Positions 8,050-15,891 are shown, counted from the stretch's first letter. The stretch: DNA of 45,299 nt from Negativicutes bacterium (GCA_009929485.1 SAAJ01000025.1:1-45299), one strand, 5' to 3'. Made by a program: numbers and translations. Notes: generated by a model not told the origin, from the sequence alone.

Positions 8050-8661
8050 ATGAAAAAGATGTTGATTTTGGCTGTGACATTTCTGTTTTGCTTAACCGCG
8101 GTGACCGGTTGCGCTGGTCCAGGAAGCAAAACGGCGGAAAAAACGGAGCCTGTGAAAGCAGACACATCCTTGCCGCCAGCGGATCCGAACAAGAAAACCA
8201 GTCTGGCTGTTTTTGAAACCTCTATGGGAACCTTTAAAGTGGAACTGTTTGAAGATAAGGCGCCCCGGACAGCGCAGAATTTTATTTCCTTGGTGAACAA
8301 AGGCTTTTACAATGGCTTGATTTTCCATCGTGTTATTGACGGCTTTATGATTCAAGGGGGCGATCCCAAGGGCAATGGTACCGGAGGACCGGGGTATGTG
8401 ATTCCTGATGAATTTCATAAAGACCTGAAACATACCGGCGCGGGAATCTTATCCATGGCCAACGCCGGCCCTAATAGCGGCGGCTCTCAGTTCTTCATTA
8501 CGCTGGACGCTACGCCTTGGCTGGACGGCAAGCATGCTATCTTTGGCAAGGTAGTAGAAGGCTTGGATGTGGTGAAAGCCATTGGCAAGGTGAAAACAGG
8601 CGCTCAAGATCGGCCGCAGACCGATGTGGTTATGAAAAAAATTACCATTGTTACTCCTTGA
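8050..8661 (+). CDS. Lipoprotein cyclophilin-type peptidyl-prolyl isomerase
   Basis: The product is 203 residues. Residues 1-21 form a lipoprotein signal peptide ending in the lipobox V-T-G-C21, so the mature protein should be lipid-anchored outside the cytoplasmic membrane. A short Lys/Thr/Pro linker leads to a cyclophilin domain (about 55-203). Its active-site signatures are clear: '[15 protein letters not shown]', '[20 protein letters not shown]' and '[12 protein letters not shown]'. It should catalyse cis-trans isomerisation of prolyl bonds in exported proteins. A TGGAGG site precedes the ATG. YigZ follows 8 bases after its stop, so the two are likely co-transcribed. Confidence 0.93.
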   Translation: MKKMLILAVTFLFCLTAVTGCAGPGSKTAEKTEPVKADTSLPPADPNKKTSLAVFETSMGTFKVELFEDKAPRTAQNFISLVNKGFYNGLIFHRVIDGFMIQGGDPKGNGTGGPGYVIPDEFHKDLKHTGAGILSMANAGPNSGGSQFFITLDATPWLDGKHAIFGKVVEGLDVVKAIGKVKTGAQDRPQTDVVMKKITIVTP

Positions 8662-8669
8662 GGGAAGCT

Positions 8670-9305
8670 ATGAGTGCATTGCAGTCGCATCGATGCGTTA
8701 AGGGATATGGTGAAGCGCAGTTTGAGATCAATCGTTCTCTTTTTATCGGGTATGCCGCCAGAGCGGCGACGGTAGAAGAAGCGGTTGCTTTCATTCGACA
8801 AATTAGGGAAAAGCATCCGGACGCCACGCACAATTGCGCAGCCTACATCGTCGGCAAGCACAGCGAGCAGCAGAAAGCCGATGACGACGGCGAACCGACG
8901 GGGACGGCGGGCAAGCCGATGCTGGAAGTGCTGAAAAAACAAAACCTGACTGATACGGTGCTCGTCGTAACGCGGTACTTTGGGGGCGTTAAATTGGGCG
9001 CAGGCGGGCTGATCCGCGCCTACGGAAAAGCCGCCTCCGAAGGCGTAACGGCTGCAGGCGTTGTTTTTTGCGAGCCCTATGCGTGCAGCGCCGTTTCCTG
9101 CGGCTACGGTTTAATGTCGGTTTTGGAGCACCATTTAGGCCGCGATGGCTATGCAATCAAAGAGAAGGTCTTTGCGGAACAGGTGACGCTATATGTATTG
9201 CACCGCCCGGAAGACACAGCTTTTTTTTCTAGGATTGCCGACTGGTCCGGCGGAACGGCCTGTATCAAAGAAGCTGGCGAGGAATATTGCGAAACTGAGC
9301 TTTAA
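8670..9305 (+). CDS. YigZ/IMPACT family protein
   Basis: The 211-residue protein carries the IMPACT (UPF0029) domain: 'IREKHPDATHNCAAYIVG', 'DDDGEPTGTAGKPMLEVL' and 'VTRYFGGVKLGAGGLIRAYGKAA'. A C-terminal DUF1949-like region follows. Eukaryotic IMPACT modulates Gcn2 signalling; bacterial YigZ is only loosely linked to translation. The start is taken at 8670 because GAGGGA lies just upstream and the family N-terminus begins a few residues before 'GYGEAQFEINRSLFIG'. The frame is open back to 8517, but that part overlaps the cyclophilin gene. Confidence 0.88.
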   Translation: MSALQSHRCVKGYGEAQFEINRSLFIGYAARAATVEEAVAFIRQIREKHPDATHNCAAYIVGKHSEQQKADDDGEPTGTAGKPMLEVLKKQNLTDTVLVVTRYFGGVKLGAGGLIRAYGKAASEGVTAAGVVFCEPYACSAVSCGYGLMSVLEHHLGRDGYAIKEKVFAEQVTLYVLHRPEDTAFFSRIADWSGGTACIKEAGEEYCETEL

Positions 9306-9399
9306 TGGCGGATTTTTACAAGCCGTCTCTGTTTGTCCGAGGTACTATATAAGTAAGGTTGCTGAGCATCAAAAGGCAACTACTTAGGAGGGAACGGGC

Positions 9400-9702
9400 A
9401 TGGCATTAAAAGCGGCATTTATATTCGTGGCGCCGGAGGCGGAAGCGTCAAAACATCGGACACAGGTCAAAACACCACAGGTGGAGCTGACGGTTGTGGG
9501 AGTGGCGGACTATGCGGCGGCCGTAGCGGCGGCGCAGGAGCTGAAAACGCAGGGAATTGGGGCTATTGAGCTTTGCGGCGGCTTTGGCAGCGAGGGCGTG
9601 GCTCTGGTGCAAAAAGCCGTAGGTCCTGAGATTGCCGTCGGCGTTGTGCGTTTTGACAAGCACCCAGGCTTAGGACATCGCAGCGGGGATGAATTGTTTT
9701 AA
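9400..9702 (+). CDS. DUF6506 family small protein
   Basis: A 100-residue protein beginning 'MALKAAFIFVAPEA' and ending 'VGVVRFDKHPGLGHRSGDELF'. The alternating hydrophobic pattern with 'GAIELCGGFG' suggests a compact alpha/beta domain. It resembles the DUF6506 family, which has no assigned function. An AGGAGGG site lies before the ATG. It stands alone between YigZ and the AraC-type gene, and a strong hairpin follows its stop. Confidence 0.65.
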   Translation: MALKAAFIFVAPEAEASKHRTQVKTPQVELTVVGVADYAAAVAAAQELKTQGIGAIELCGGFGSEGVALVQKAVGPEIAVGVVRFDKHPGLGHRSGDELF

Positions 9703-9727
9703 GAACTCCTGAAACGAGTACAAGGTG

Positions 9728-9762
9728 AAGTTACCTCTTCGTGCAGCGAAGAGGTAACTTTG
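9728..9762 (+). terminator. Terminator hairpin after the DUF6506 gene
   Basis: AAGTTACCTCTTCG and CGAAGAGGTAACTT form a perfect 14-bp stem around the loop TGCAG. The following T-run is short (TTTGTT), so termination in this direction may be moderate. The opposite strand has A-rich flanks and may also terminate. Confidence 0.75.
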
Positions 9763-9793
9763 TTACGTTCCATGGATGCTGCGGTGATCTTCT

Positions 9794-9830
9794 ACGTACC
9801 CTCCCTTTACTCCCTGGACTCCTGTTAAAA
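9794..9830 (-). repeat. Family A repeat, orphan orientation
   Basis: On the minus strand it starts AACAGGAGTCCAGGGAG and ends GGAGGGTACGT. It lies between two plus-strand genes, so, as at 7988-8013, it does not follow the stop codon of a gene in the same sense. Confidence 0.6.
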
Positions 9831-9869
9831 TACGGATTCCGCTGGTTTTCTTGATTAGGAGAAAGGATA

Positions 9870-10679
9870 ATGACCATGCGTTGCAATGAAATTACGCCTT
9901 GTTCGGCGCTGCGGCCGTTTATTGATCGCTATTGGTGCTGGACAGAGGAGCCTTCTGCGCCGCGGCGCTTGCCTGGTACCGGTCATGAGTTGATGCTTCA
10001 TTTTGGAACCCCTTGGCGGGCGCGCGCTTTGGATCAAGAACTTCTTCTGCCCCGAGCTTATGTTGTAACGCCGCGAAGCAAAAGCTGGCAAAATGCAGCT
10101 CATGGCGCAGTGGGCTTTTTTGCTGTGCGTTTTCGGGCAGGCGCTTTTCGGCATTTTTGCGACGAGTCCATAGCGCTATTTGCAGATCAGATTGGCGAAG
10201 CGTCGCAGATATGGAAAGCAGGACGGACGGCTTGGTTGCAACAAGCGCTAGAGGCGCGAGATCTGCCGGAACGAGTGGCGGCAGTAGAGGGTGGGATGCT
10301 AGCATTACTAGACCGGTATCGGAAGCAGGATGACTGGTTGGATGAAGCGGTGCGACGGATTTATGCGGGGACTCCTTTGGGCATGCTGCCTTCAGTGGTG
10401 TTTAGCAGTGAAAGAACGTTGTTGCGTAAATTTAAAGAGGGTGTTGGCGTAACGCCGAAGGTATTTCAGAGACTAGCGCGGTTTGAGCGGACGCTGCGCT
10501 CCTTGATGCTGGGGAGGACTCACTCGTATTTGCCGCTAGCGTTGGCTGGAGGCTACTATGACCAAGCGCATTTCAGCAAAGAATTTAAAAGACTTGTAGG
10601 CGAGACGCCGCAAACGTATTTGATGCCGAAAAATTTTCAAGCCCATTTCTACTTTGAGCGGCGCAAAGCAGGCGTATGA
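9870..10679 (+). CDS. AraC-family transcriptional regulator
   Basis: The 269-residue protein has an N-terminal sensing domain of the DUF6597 type ('PLRPFIDRYWCW'-like opening, 'LPGTGHELMLHFG', 'GAVGFFAVRFRAGAFRHF'). An AraC double helix-turn-helix follows (about residues 155-255), with 'SERTLLRKFKEGVGVTPKVFQRLARF' and 'LALAGGYYDQAHFSKEFKRLVGETPQTY'. The last segment matches the AraC signature well. The ligand and targets are unknown and no co-oriented metabolic gene adjoins it. An AGGAGAAAGGA site precedes the ATG. Confidence 0.88.
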   Translation: MTMRCNEITPCSALRPFIDRYWCWTEEPSAPRRLPGTGHELMLHFGTPWRARALDQELLLPRAYVVTPRSKSWQNAAHGAVGFFAVRFRAGAFRHFCDESIALFADQIGEASQIWKAGRTAWLQQALEARDLPERVAAVEGGMLALLDRYRKQDDWLDEAVRRIYAGTPLGMLPSVVFSSERTLLRKFKEGVGVTPKVFQRLARFERTLRSLMLGRTHSYLPLALAGGYYDQAHFSKEFKRLVGETPQTYLMPKNFQAHFYFERRKAGV

Positions 10680-10787
10680 AACATAGTGGAATTGTATAAG
10701 GTTTTCAGGCGGCGTTTTTACTAACGCCATAAGACTATGGTCGTATTTAAAATATGTAAAAACCAGGGATTAAAGTACTAAGAAAAC

Positions 10788-10816
10788 TTGTAATATATAA
10801 AAAAATTGTGTAAAAT
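10788..10816 (+). promoter_or_regulatory. Probable promoter of the riboswitch transcript
   Basis: TTGTAA at 10788-10793 and TAAAAT at 10811-10816 with a 17-base spacer. Transcription would start near 10823, just before the aptamer. Confidence 0.55.
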
Positions 10817-10838
10817 GAAAGTGTAAATACTAAAAAAT

Positions 10839-10930
10839 TACAAATTTAGCAAACTTGCTGAAAAGCAAGGACGCAAAGCCGTGGGTCTAAGGGCTGGGAA
10901 GCCTAGGATTGCCAGGTTGCTGCTTTTTGT
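10839..10930 (+). ncRNA. GEMM-I cyclic-dinucleotide riboswitch aptamer
   Basis: The core motifs of the GEMM-I (c-di-GMP-I) riboswitch are present in order: GCAAAC, then stem CTTGCT-GAAA-AGCAAG with its GAAA tetraloop, then GGACGCAAAGCC. The P3 arm with the tetraloop receptor follows (TCTAAGG ... CCTAGGA), and finally GGTTGCTG closing P1. ACAAA near 10840 can pair with TTTGT near 10926 for the base of P1. The base directly 5' of GCAAAC is A; in the Vc2 numbering this is position 20, where G favours c-di-GMP and A is associated with cGAMP-type aptamers. Ligand identity is therefore open. Confidence 0.88.
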
Positions 10931-10942
10931 GAAGCGTACGTA

Positions 10943-10974
10943 AACTGCAACAACCTTGGTTGAAGCAGTTTTTT
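10943..10974 (+). terminator. Riboswitch-controlled terminator
   Basis: AACTGC-AA-CAACC / GGTTG-AA-GCAGTT followed by TTTTGTTTT. The 5' arm GCAACAACC is complementary at 8 of 9 positions to GGTTGCTGC at the 3' edge of the aptamer. Ligand binding would therefore free the terminator and switch expression off; this direction is inferred from pairing only. Confidence 0.8.
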
Positions 10975-11018
10975 GTTTTGGGCGGTGCGGCTGATTTTTG
11001 TGAGAAAGGAGACGGAAC

Positions 11019-11201
11019 ATGAAAAAGATCACGGTAGCCGAAGTAGAAAGCGGTATGGTGCTGGCGAAAGAAGTTGTTTCTTCACAGGGAATGATCTTGT
11101 TGGATAAAGGCGTGTGTTTGTCGGATTCTCAGATAGCTACGTTTAGAAAATGGGGGATTGTACATTTGTATGTACAAGCTTCAGCTAAGGCGTGTTGTTA
11201 A
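11019..11201 (+). CDS. 60-residue protein resembling the segment preceding HD-GYP domains
   Basis: The short product reads 'ITVAEVESGMVLAKEVV', then 'GMILLDKGVCLSDSQI' and 'FRKWGIVHLYV'. The pattern (hydrophobic-x-x-G-M-V-L-A-x-x-V ... G-x-x-L-L-x-K-G-x-x-L ... L/F-x-x-W-G-I) is the small beta-rich module found just before HD-GYP c-di-GMP phosphodiesterase domains. It stands alone here, with no catalytic HD domain. A strong GAAAGGAGA site precedes the ATG, and a terminator lies 17 bases after the stop. It is the only gene between the GEMM-I riboswitch terminator and the next terminator, so it is the direct target of the switch. Its function is unknown. Confidence 0.75.
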   Translation: MKKITVAEVESGMVLAKEVVSSQGMILLDKGVCLSDSQIATFRKWGIVHLYVQASAKACC

Positions 11202-11218
11202 ATAAACAACAGGGGTAT

Positions 11219-11257
11219 GCAGCAAGCTTATGAAAAAAGGCTTGCTGTATTTTTTTA
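11219..11257 (+). terminator. Terminator after the 60-residue gene
   Basis: GCAGCAAGC pairs with GCTTGCTGT around a 12-base loop, followed by ATTTTTTTA. It makes the riboswitch-60-residue gene a monocistronic unit. Confidence 0.85.
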
Positions 11258-11428
11258 TATCCGTCAGGCTTTTTACATGACGCTGTACGTGGAGATTTGC
11301 AAGAGGGAGCCTTCAAGAGTAGACAAGAATCGGGAAATCATCTATGCTTATAAAAAGAACAGACCCTTGTAAAACAAGAAGTCTGCCGCGTAATAAATCG
11401 CATAATTAGAAAGGAAAGAAGGAGCATA

Positions 11429-12637
11429 ATGAAAGAAACAGCAAAGGAAAGCGAAGCGCATTTGAGCTTGCAAGAGGAAGAGTCTAAAAAGGCGGAGCAA
11501 GAAGCGGCCAAACAGGAAGAAAAACGTTGGCGTCATACCTATAGCGACAGACCGGGGCTGGTCGAAGCGCTGTCAGCCAGCACTATGCCGGAGCTTACGC
11601 TGCTTCGTCAGAATATGGGTCTTGCAGGTGTCAGCTCGCTGAAAAAGCAGGAACTGGTGCCAGTATTGGCGGAGGCTTTGCTGCTGCGGGCGCCCGCGCT
11701 GTTTCAACTGTTGGACTTGGTGCAATATCAATGGCTGAAGAAGACGATTGCTGATGGCGGACTGCGTTTTGTCGGCGAGGAAGAGAATCATCTTTGGCGG
11801 GAACTGGAAACGGTTGGCTGGGTATTTCGAGGCACATTCCCTGCGGGGAAAACGGTGTTTTTGCCGCAAGAGCTTGCAGCGCTGTTTGAACATTTTGATC
11901 AGGAAGGCTTGGGACAGGTTGCCGCCCGCAATGAGCAGTGGACTCGTTTGACGACCGGTTTGCTCCATTACTACGGTGTATTGTCGACAGAAGAAATTAA
12001 GGCGTTTTTAGAGACTCTTACAGGCAAAGAAGTAGTGGAAGAAGAAATCTTAGGAGTGCTATCCTGGTACCGTTTATATAGTGACGGCGATATTGCTTGT
12101 GGCGAAGGGCTTTGGTGGGATTGGCGCGTTGATGACGTGGAGGCTGTTCGAGAAGAGCAGGAATTGCGCAGTTCCTTGCCTTTTGCGGCGTTTTCGTATG
12201 AGCAATTGTATGCGGCGGGAAAAGCGGACTTTGTGGAAGAGTATCCGGCCTTCCAAGAGCTGTTGGAAGTATTTCAGGGCAATTGGGAGTTGGATCGGCA
12301 GGTGGCCCGAGAATTGGCCGCATATAGCGTAGAAATGATTCGCAACGACAAAGATGTGTCCTTGTTATTGCAGGAATTGGGCGAAGCGTTGGAATTCCCC
12401 AATATGGAAGTCGTACAGGGTCTTACGAAGGCGCTGATTTCCCTGCATAACGAAACGCCGTTGTGGGTGCTGAAAGGCCATGCGCCGCAGGAACTGCGTC
12501 TTCAGGGTGTTGAAGATCGTCACTTAGATCTGGTTAAGAAGAAACAGCCTGTAGTGAATGCCGATAAAATTGGACGAAATGAATTATGTCCGTGCGGCAG
12601 CGGTAAGAAATATAAAAAGTGCTGCGGCGCAAACTAA
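11429..12637 (+). CDS. SEC-C motif protein of unknown function
   Basis: The product is 402 residues. It opens with about 35 highly charged Glu/Lys/Ala residues that are probably coiled coil. A helical region follows ('[30 protein letters not shown]') that resembles a Rho-N/SAP-like nucleic-acid-binding helix-turn-helix. The middle (about 75-375) is helical and unassigned. The last 24 residues are a SEC-C metal-binding motif: '[18 protein letters not shown]', with Cys pairs that bind zinc as in SecA. SEC-C tails are attached to many unrelated proteins, so the motif does not settle the function. A GAAAGAAGGAG site precedes the ATG. comB follows 46 bases after its stop. Confidence 0.8.
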   Translation: MKETAKESEAHLSLQEEESKKAEQEAAKQEEKRWRHTYSDRPGLVEALSASTMPELTLLRQNMGLAGVSSLKKQELVPVLAEALLLRAPALFQLLDLVQYQWLKKTIADGGLRFVGEEENHLWRELETVGWVFRGTFPAGKTVFLPQELAALFEHFDQEGLGQVAARNEQWTRLTTGLLHYYGVLSTEEIKAFLETLTGKEVVEEEILGVLSWYRLYSDGDIACGEGLWWDWRVDDVEAVREEQELRSSLPFAAFSYEQLYAAGKADFVEEYPAFQELLEVFQGNWELDRQVARELAAYSVEMIRNDKDVSLLLQELGEALEFPNMEVVQGLTKALISLHNETPLWVLKGHAPQELRLQGVEDRHLDLVKKKQPVVNADKIGRNELCPCGSGKKYKKCCGAN

Positions 12638-12683
12638 GGAACTCTTGAGAACCTTAAAAGAGGAAACTGGCGGAGGAACTAGG

Positions 12684-13409
12684 ATGAAACTGGATGTGTG
12701 TTTTCGGCCCGCGGAAGTACAGGGTATGGATTTGCAGGAGACGCTCTGTATTGTGCTGGATATTTTCCGGGCGACGACTTGTATGACTACAGGAATGAAA
12801 AATGGCTGTAAAGCGATCATTCCGGTGCTTTCCTTGGAAGACGCCCGGCAGGCGGCGCAGGAGCAGGATGAGCCTGTTCTTTTAGCTGGCGAGCGGCAGT
12901 CGTTGCGTTTGGAAGGCTGTGAGCTGGGGAATTCTCCCTTCGATTATGCAGCGGAAGTTGTGGACGGACGTGTTGTCGTAGCTACAACAAGCAACGGCAC
13001 AGTAGCTATCAAGGCGACAGACGGCGCGTATCGGACGTTGATCGGCTCTTTTTTAAACGCCTCGGCGGTTTGTGAAGAGGCTGCGCAAGCCGGCAAGGAT
13101 GTGCTTGTAGTTTGCGCCGGTACGGATGGTTTGTTTTCTTTAGAGGATTCCTTGTGTGCCGGACTGCTGTTGCAGCGTCTAGCCCAACTGCAGCCGGAAG
13201 CGGAGCTGACTGATGCGGCTCGAGCGGCGATGATGCTATACGCGGGCGCGGAAGCTTGTCTTTTGGAAACGGCGGTTGTCAGCCGCAACGGTCAGCGTCT
13301 GCAGGATCTTAACCGCATGGAGGATGTCCGCCGCTGCTTTGAAATTGATGCAGTTCCAGTGGTGCCGGAATACCGCGACGGCGTGATAACTTGTATTGGG
13401 AACCACTAA
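12684..13409 (+). CDS. comB: 2-phosphosulfolactate phosphatase
   Basis: The 241-residue protein has the ComB signatures: 'IVLDIFRATTCMTTGMKNGCKAI', 'LAGERQSLRLEGCELGNSPFDY', 'VVATTSNGTVAI' and 'VLVVCAGTDGLFSLEDSLCAG'. ComB removes phosphate from 2-phosphosulfolactate (Mg-dependent), giving sulfolactate, a step towards coenzyme M in methanogens and towards sulfolactate in some bacteria. No other gene of that pathway is next to it, so its physiological substrate here is uncertain. The ATG at 12684 is preceded by GGAGG. The open frame from 12558 overlaps the SEC-C gene and is not used. Confidence 0.88.
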   Translation: MKLDVCFRPAEVQGMDLQETLCIVLDIFRATTCMTTGMKNGCKAIIPVLSLEDARQAAQEQDEPVLLAGERQSLRLEGCELGNSPFDYAAEVVDGRVVVATTSNGTVAIKATDGAYRTLIGSFLNASAVCEEAAQAGKDVLVVCAGTDGLFSLEDSLCAGLLLQRLAQLQPEAELTDAARAAMMLYAGAEACLLETAVVSRNGQRLQDLNRMEDVRRCFEIDAVPVVPEYRDGVITCIGNH

Positions 13410-13456
13410 TTTATTCTCCTGATTTTCTAGAGCGCAAATAGGTAAGAGTGAAATAG

Positions 13457-13490
13457 GGGCTGTCCGCATATCTGCTTGGACAGCTCTTTT
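13457..13490 (+). terminator. Terminator after comB
   Basis: GGGCTGTCC pairs with GGACAGCTC (one G-T pair) around a 12-base loop and is followed by TTTT. It ends just before the sigma-factor ribosome binding site. Confidence 0.75.
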
Positions 13491-13515
13491 GCTATACGTA
13501 GAAGGAGGTGAGCTA

Positions 13516-14088
13516 GTGCAGGAAGAAGCGGATTTGATTGATAAGGCCCAGGCAGGAGACCGTGAGGCGGTGAACGCCTTAGTGGCGCTGCACTGGCAGC
13601 CTCTATACCGTTTTTTGGCCTACAAGGTGGGCGATAGGGAGGAAGCCAAGGAGTTGTCGCAGGAAACTTGGCTGCGCCTTGTACGCGCTTTGCCGCAATA
13701 TCGGCAGAATGGAGCTTCGTTCAAAAGCTTTTTGTATCGAATTGCAGGCAATTTGGTGGTGGACCATTGGCGCAAGAACGGCCGCAAGCCGGTATTGGTA
13801 GAGTTGGAAGAATGCAAGCAGCAGCTGCCGGTTGAAGAGGGGCCGGAAGCTTGGACTTTGCGACAAGAGCGGCAAATCGTTTTGCAAGAAGTGATGGGCG
13901 AGCTGCCGTTAGAACAGCGACAGACCCTGGAGTGGCGATTGCTGGCAGGTTTTTCGGTCAAGGACACGGCGGCGGCGCTGGGCAAGTCCGAAGGGGCCGT
14001 TAAGATGCTGCAGTTGCGGGCGCTGGAGCAGGTGCGGAAGCGTTTGGCGGTGCGAGGATTTTTAGAATCAGAGGAGGTGAGGAAATGA
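13516..14088 (+). CDS. ECF-type RNA polymerase sigma factor
   Basis: The 190-residue protein has sigma region 2 (about residues 10-85: 'HWQPLYRFLAYKVGDREEAKELSQETWLRLVRAL ... FKSFLYRIAGNLVVDHWR') and region 4 ('GELPLEQRQTLEWRLLAGFSVKDTAAALGKSEGAVKMLQLRALEQVRK', near the C-terminus). No region 3 is present, as expected for the extracytoplasmic-function class. The GTG at 13516 is chosen because a near-perfect AAGGAGGTGA lies 5 bases upstream. A TTG at 13489 lies inside the preceding terminator stem region and has no such site. It overlaps the next gene by ATGA, the usual sigma/anti-sigma arrangement. Confidence 0.9.
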   Translation: MQEEADLIDKAQAGDREAVNALVALHWQPLYRFLAYKVGDREEAKELSQETWLRLVRALPQYRQNGASFKSFLYRIAGNLVVDHWRKNGRKPVLVELEECKQQLPVEEGPEAWTLRQERQIVLQEVMGELPLEQRQTLEWRLLAGFSVKDTAAALGKSEGAVKMLQLRALEQVRKRLAVRGFLESEEVRK

Positions 14089-15017
14089 GCCGGCACCTAG
14101 AAGAAGAAAATAAGAAACAGCAAGAAGCCTTGTCTGCGGCGTTGGACCGACTGAATGCTGAAAAAACGGAGCAACAGGAAGCAGAAGAATTAGACGATTT
14201 GCTGGAGACGGCGTGCTGGGTGAGGCAAAGTGTAGAACCGCCGCCGCAGTTGTTGAAGGAAACCTTGGAGTTTTTGGAAGCGCAAGCTTTGCTGCAGGAA
14301 GCTCCTGTACCGGAGAAGTCCGGCTTGTCGCCGCAAAGGAAGCGGAGTTGGCTGTATGCCGGTGCGCTGGGCCTGGCGGCATCGGTACTTCTGGCCTTAC
14401 AGCTGTTTCCTTCCTCGCCTTCTCCTGTGGCGGTTGCGCCGAAAGAAACGCCGCAGACAACAGAGGTAGCGGTGGCGCCGCTGCGCAGCGCTGCTGTGGC
14501 GGTGGAACGCAAAGCGGAGCCTGTGCAGCAATTGATCCTCCAAGCAAGAGAAGAAGCGGCTGTAATGCCGGCAATGCCGATTTTAGCGGCGGCTGCAGCG
14601 GTTGCTGTGGAAGCGGGCAACGAAAGCAGCGGAGCCGTAGTTGCTTGGGCGGAACAGTCGGAACAAGCGTCAAACCGCGATAAACTGTATGCCATGCGGA
14701 CTGTAAGGCTGACTGAAGAGCGGACGGAGCCATTGGTATTGCCTGGGGAGGCGGCGGATGTAGTTTGGCATGATGGGCAGAAAACAATATGGCGTCATGT
14801 ATACCGTCAGGATACGCCGCAAGAAGTGGCCGTGACACAGTGGCGGCCGGAACGGCTGCAAGAAAAGGCGGCGTTGCAGCGAGCGGCCGCTGTCTTGGGA
14901 GCGAATCGCCTTGTACTATCTCGCGAAGGGCGCGTATTGGTGCTGGAAGGCCGAGGCGGTGAGGTGGAACTGCGCAAAGTAGCGGCGGCGTTAGTAGGAC
15001 CAGAAGCTGAGAAATGA
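14085..15017 (+). CDS. Putative membrane-spanning anti-sigma factor
   Basis: The product is 310 residues. Residues 1-80 are cytoplasmic and Glu/Gln-rich with a likely coiled coil. One transmembrane helix spans about residues 89-107 ('SWLYAGALGLAASVLLALQLF'). The rest is an Ala/Val/Glu-rich stalk and an outer domain ('VVWHDGQKTIWRHVYRQDTPQEVAVTQW'). Position and topology (ATGA overlap with the ECF sigma gene, single transmembrane span, cytoplasmic N-terminus) argue for an anti-sigma factor. No zinc-binding HxxxCxxC motif is seen, so it is not a ZAS-type anti-sigma. The signal sensed is unknown. Confidence 0.65.
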   Translation: MSRHLEEENKKQQEALSAALDRLNAEKTEQQEAEELDDLLETACWVRQSVEPPPQLLKETLEFLEAQALLQEAPVPEKSGLSPQRKRSWLYAGALGLAASVLLALQLFPSSPSPVAVAPKETPQTTEVAVAPLRSAAVAVERKAEPVQQLILQAREEAAVMPAMPILAAAAAVAVEAGNESSGAVVAWAEQSEQASNRDKLYAMRTVRLTEERTEPLVLPGEAADVVWHDGQKTIWRHVYRQDTPQEVAVTQWRPERLQEKAALQRAAAVLGANRLVLSREGRVLVLEGRGGEVELRKVAAALVGPEAEK

Positions 15018-15138
15018 GCTCCGTGGTCTTGTAAAGCTCGCGTTAAATACGGACCGTATTGAAGGCATTTACAGGCGCGCGGCGAAATATATGACAAGCG
15101 TTCTTTGGGGTTAATGCAAAAAAAAGGAGGCGGCAACT

Positions 15139-15393
15139 ATGGATTACCGTTATCAAGAGACCGTTGATTGGGGCATTATCAAACGGGAGTGGGTTGGTGA
15201 GGAAGCGGGCTATAGCGTCATCCTGGAGCGGCATGAAGAAGGACGGTTTACGGTTGAAATTAAGGAACGCGGCGGTTGGGAGTATTATTCTTATTGGAAA
15301 GCCAGCGGCCAAGTGACCTATGCGACCTTAGAAGAAGCGCAGCAGGCGGCGGAGGAGAAAATTCAGCAGCATAGGGCCGCCCGTGAAAAATGA
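15139..15393 (+). CDS. Small hypothetical protein (84 residues)
   Basis: The product is a charged protein rich in aromatic residues: 'DWGIIKREWVGEEAGYSVILERHEEGRFTVEIKERGGWEYYSYW'. It ends in a Glu/Gln/Ala helix. The Trp/Tyr-rich beta-strand pattern suggests a small globular domain, and no known family was recognised. An AAAGGAGGC site precedes the ATG, and the thioesterase starts 22 bases after the stop, so they are probably co-transcribed. Confidence 0.6.
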   Translation: MDYRYQETVDWGIIKREWVGEEAGYSVILERHEEGRFTVEIKERGGWEYYSYWKASGQVTYATLEEAQQAAEEKIQQHRAAREK

Positions 15394-15414
15394 GGGACTT
15401 AGAGGAGGCAGTTT

Positions 15415-15891
15415 ATGAGCAGCAAGAAAACATCCAGTGAATCGCAGTTAGTGATCAGTGAAGTAATGATGCCTAGTCAGGCTAATGTAGCGGGTAATAT
15501 TCACGGCGGCGAGATTATGAAATTGATGGATTCCACGGCGTATGCCGCGGCCAGGCGTTATGCCCGTTCTAATGTGGTGACGGCCCGCGTGGACGAGTTG
15601 GAGTTTCATCTGCCGATTTTTATTGGCGATTTGGTGATTTGTACGGCGCAAGTGGTTTTTGCCGGCAAATCTTCTATGGAAGTAGCGGTCAACGTGGAAG
15701 TGGAGGACTTGGAGTGCGAGGGCCGCAAGAAGGCGCTCTCCGCTTACTTTACAATGGTTTCCTTGGACAAGAAGGCTCGGCCTAATATGGTGCCGGAGCT
15801 GATTTTGGAGACGCCCGAAGAAGAGGAGGCCTTTGGCGAAGGAAAACGCCGCTATGAAGAGTACAAGGCGAGGAAAAAGAAAAAAGGATGA
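15415..15891 (+). CDS. Acyl-CoA thioesterase, hotdog fold
   Basis: The 158-residue protein has the hotdog signatures of the YciA/BACH acyl-CoA hydrolases: 'VMMPSQANVAGNIHGGEIMKLMDSTAYAAARRYAR' (catalytic Asn/Asp region and helix), 'VVTARVDELEFHLPIFIGDLV' and 'KKALSAYFTMVSLD'. It should hydrolyse acyl-CoA to free acid and CoA in the cytoplasm. The chain ends in a Lys-rich tail. It overlaps the MATE gene by ATGA, so the two are translationally coupled. AGAGGAGGC precedes the ATG. Confidence 0.88.
   Translation: MSSKKTSSESQLVISEVMMPSQANVAGNIHGGEIMKLMDSTAYAAARRYARSNVVTARVDELEFHLPIFIGDLVICTAQVVFAGKSSMEVAVNVEVEDLECEGRKKALSAYFTMVSLDKKARPNMVPELILETPEEEEAFGEGKRRYEEYKARKKKKG

Noticed and set aside
8517-8669. 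Longer start for the YigZ-family protein
   Set aside because: The extension overlaps the cyclophilin gene and lacks a ribosome binding site, while the ATG at 8670 has one and fits the family length.
14000-14838. Long minus-strand reading frames opposite the sigma and anti-sigma genes
   Set aside because: They are low-complexity (Ser/Ala or Pro/Leu-rich) shadows of a GC-rich gene pair with clear families and ribosome binding sites on the plus strand.
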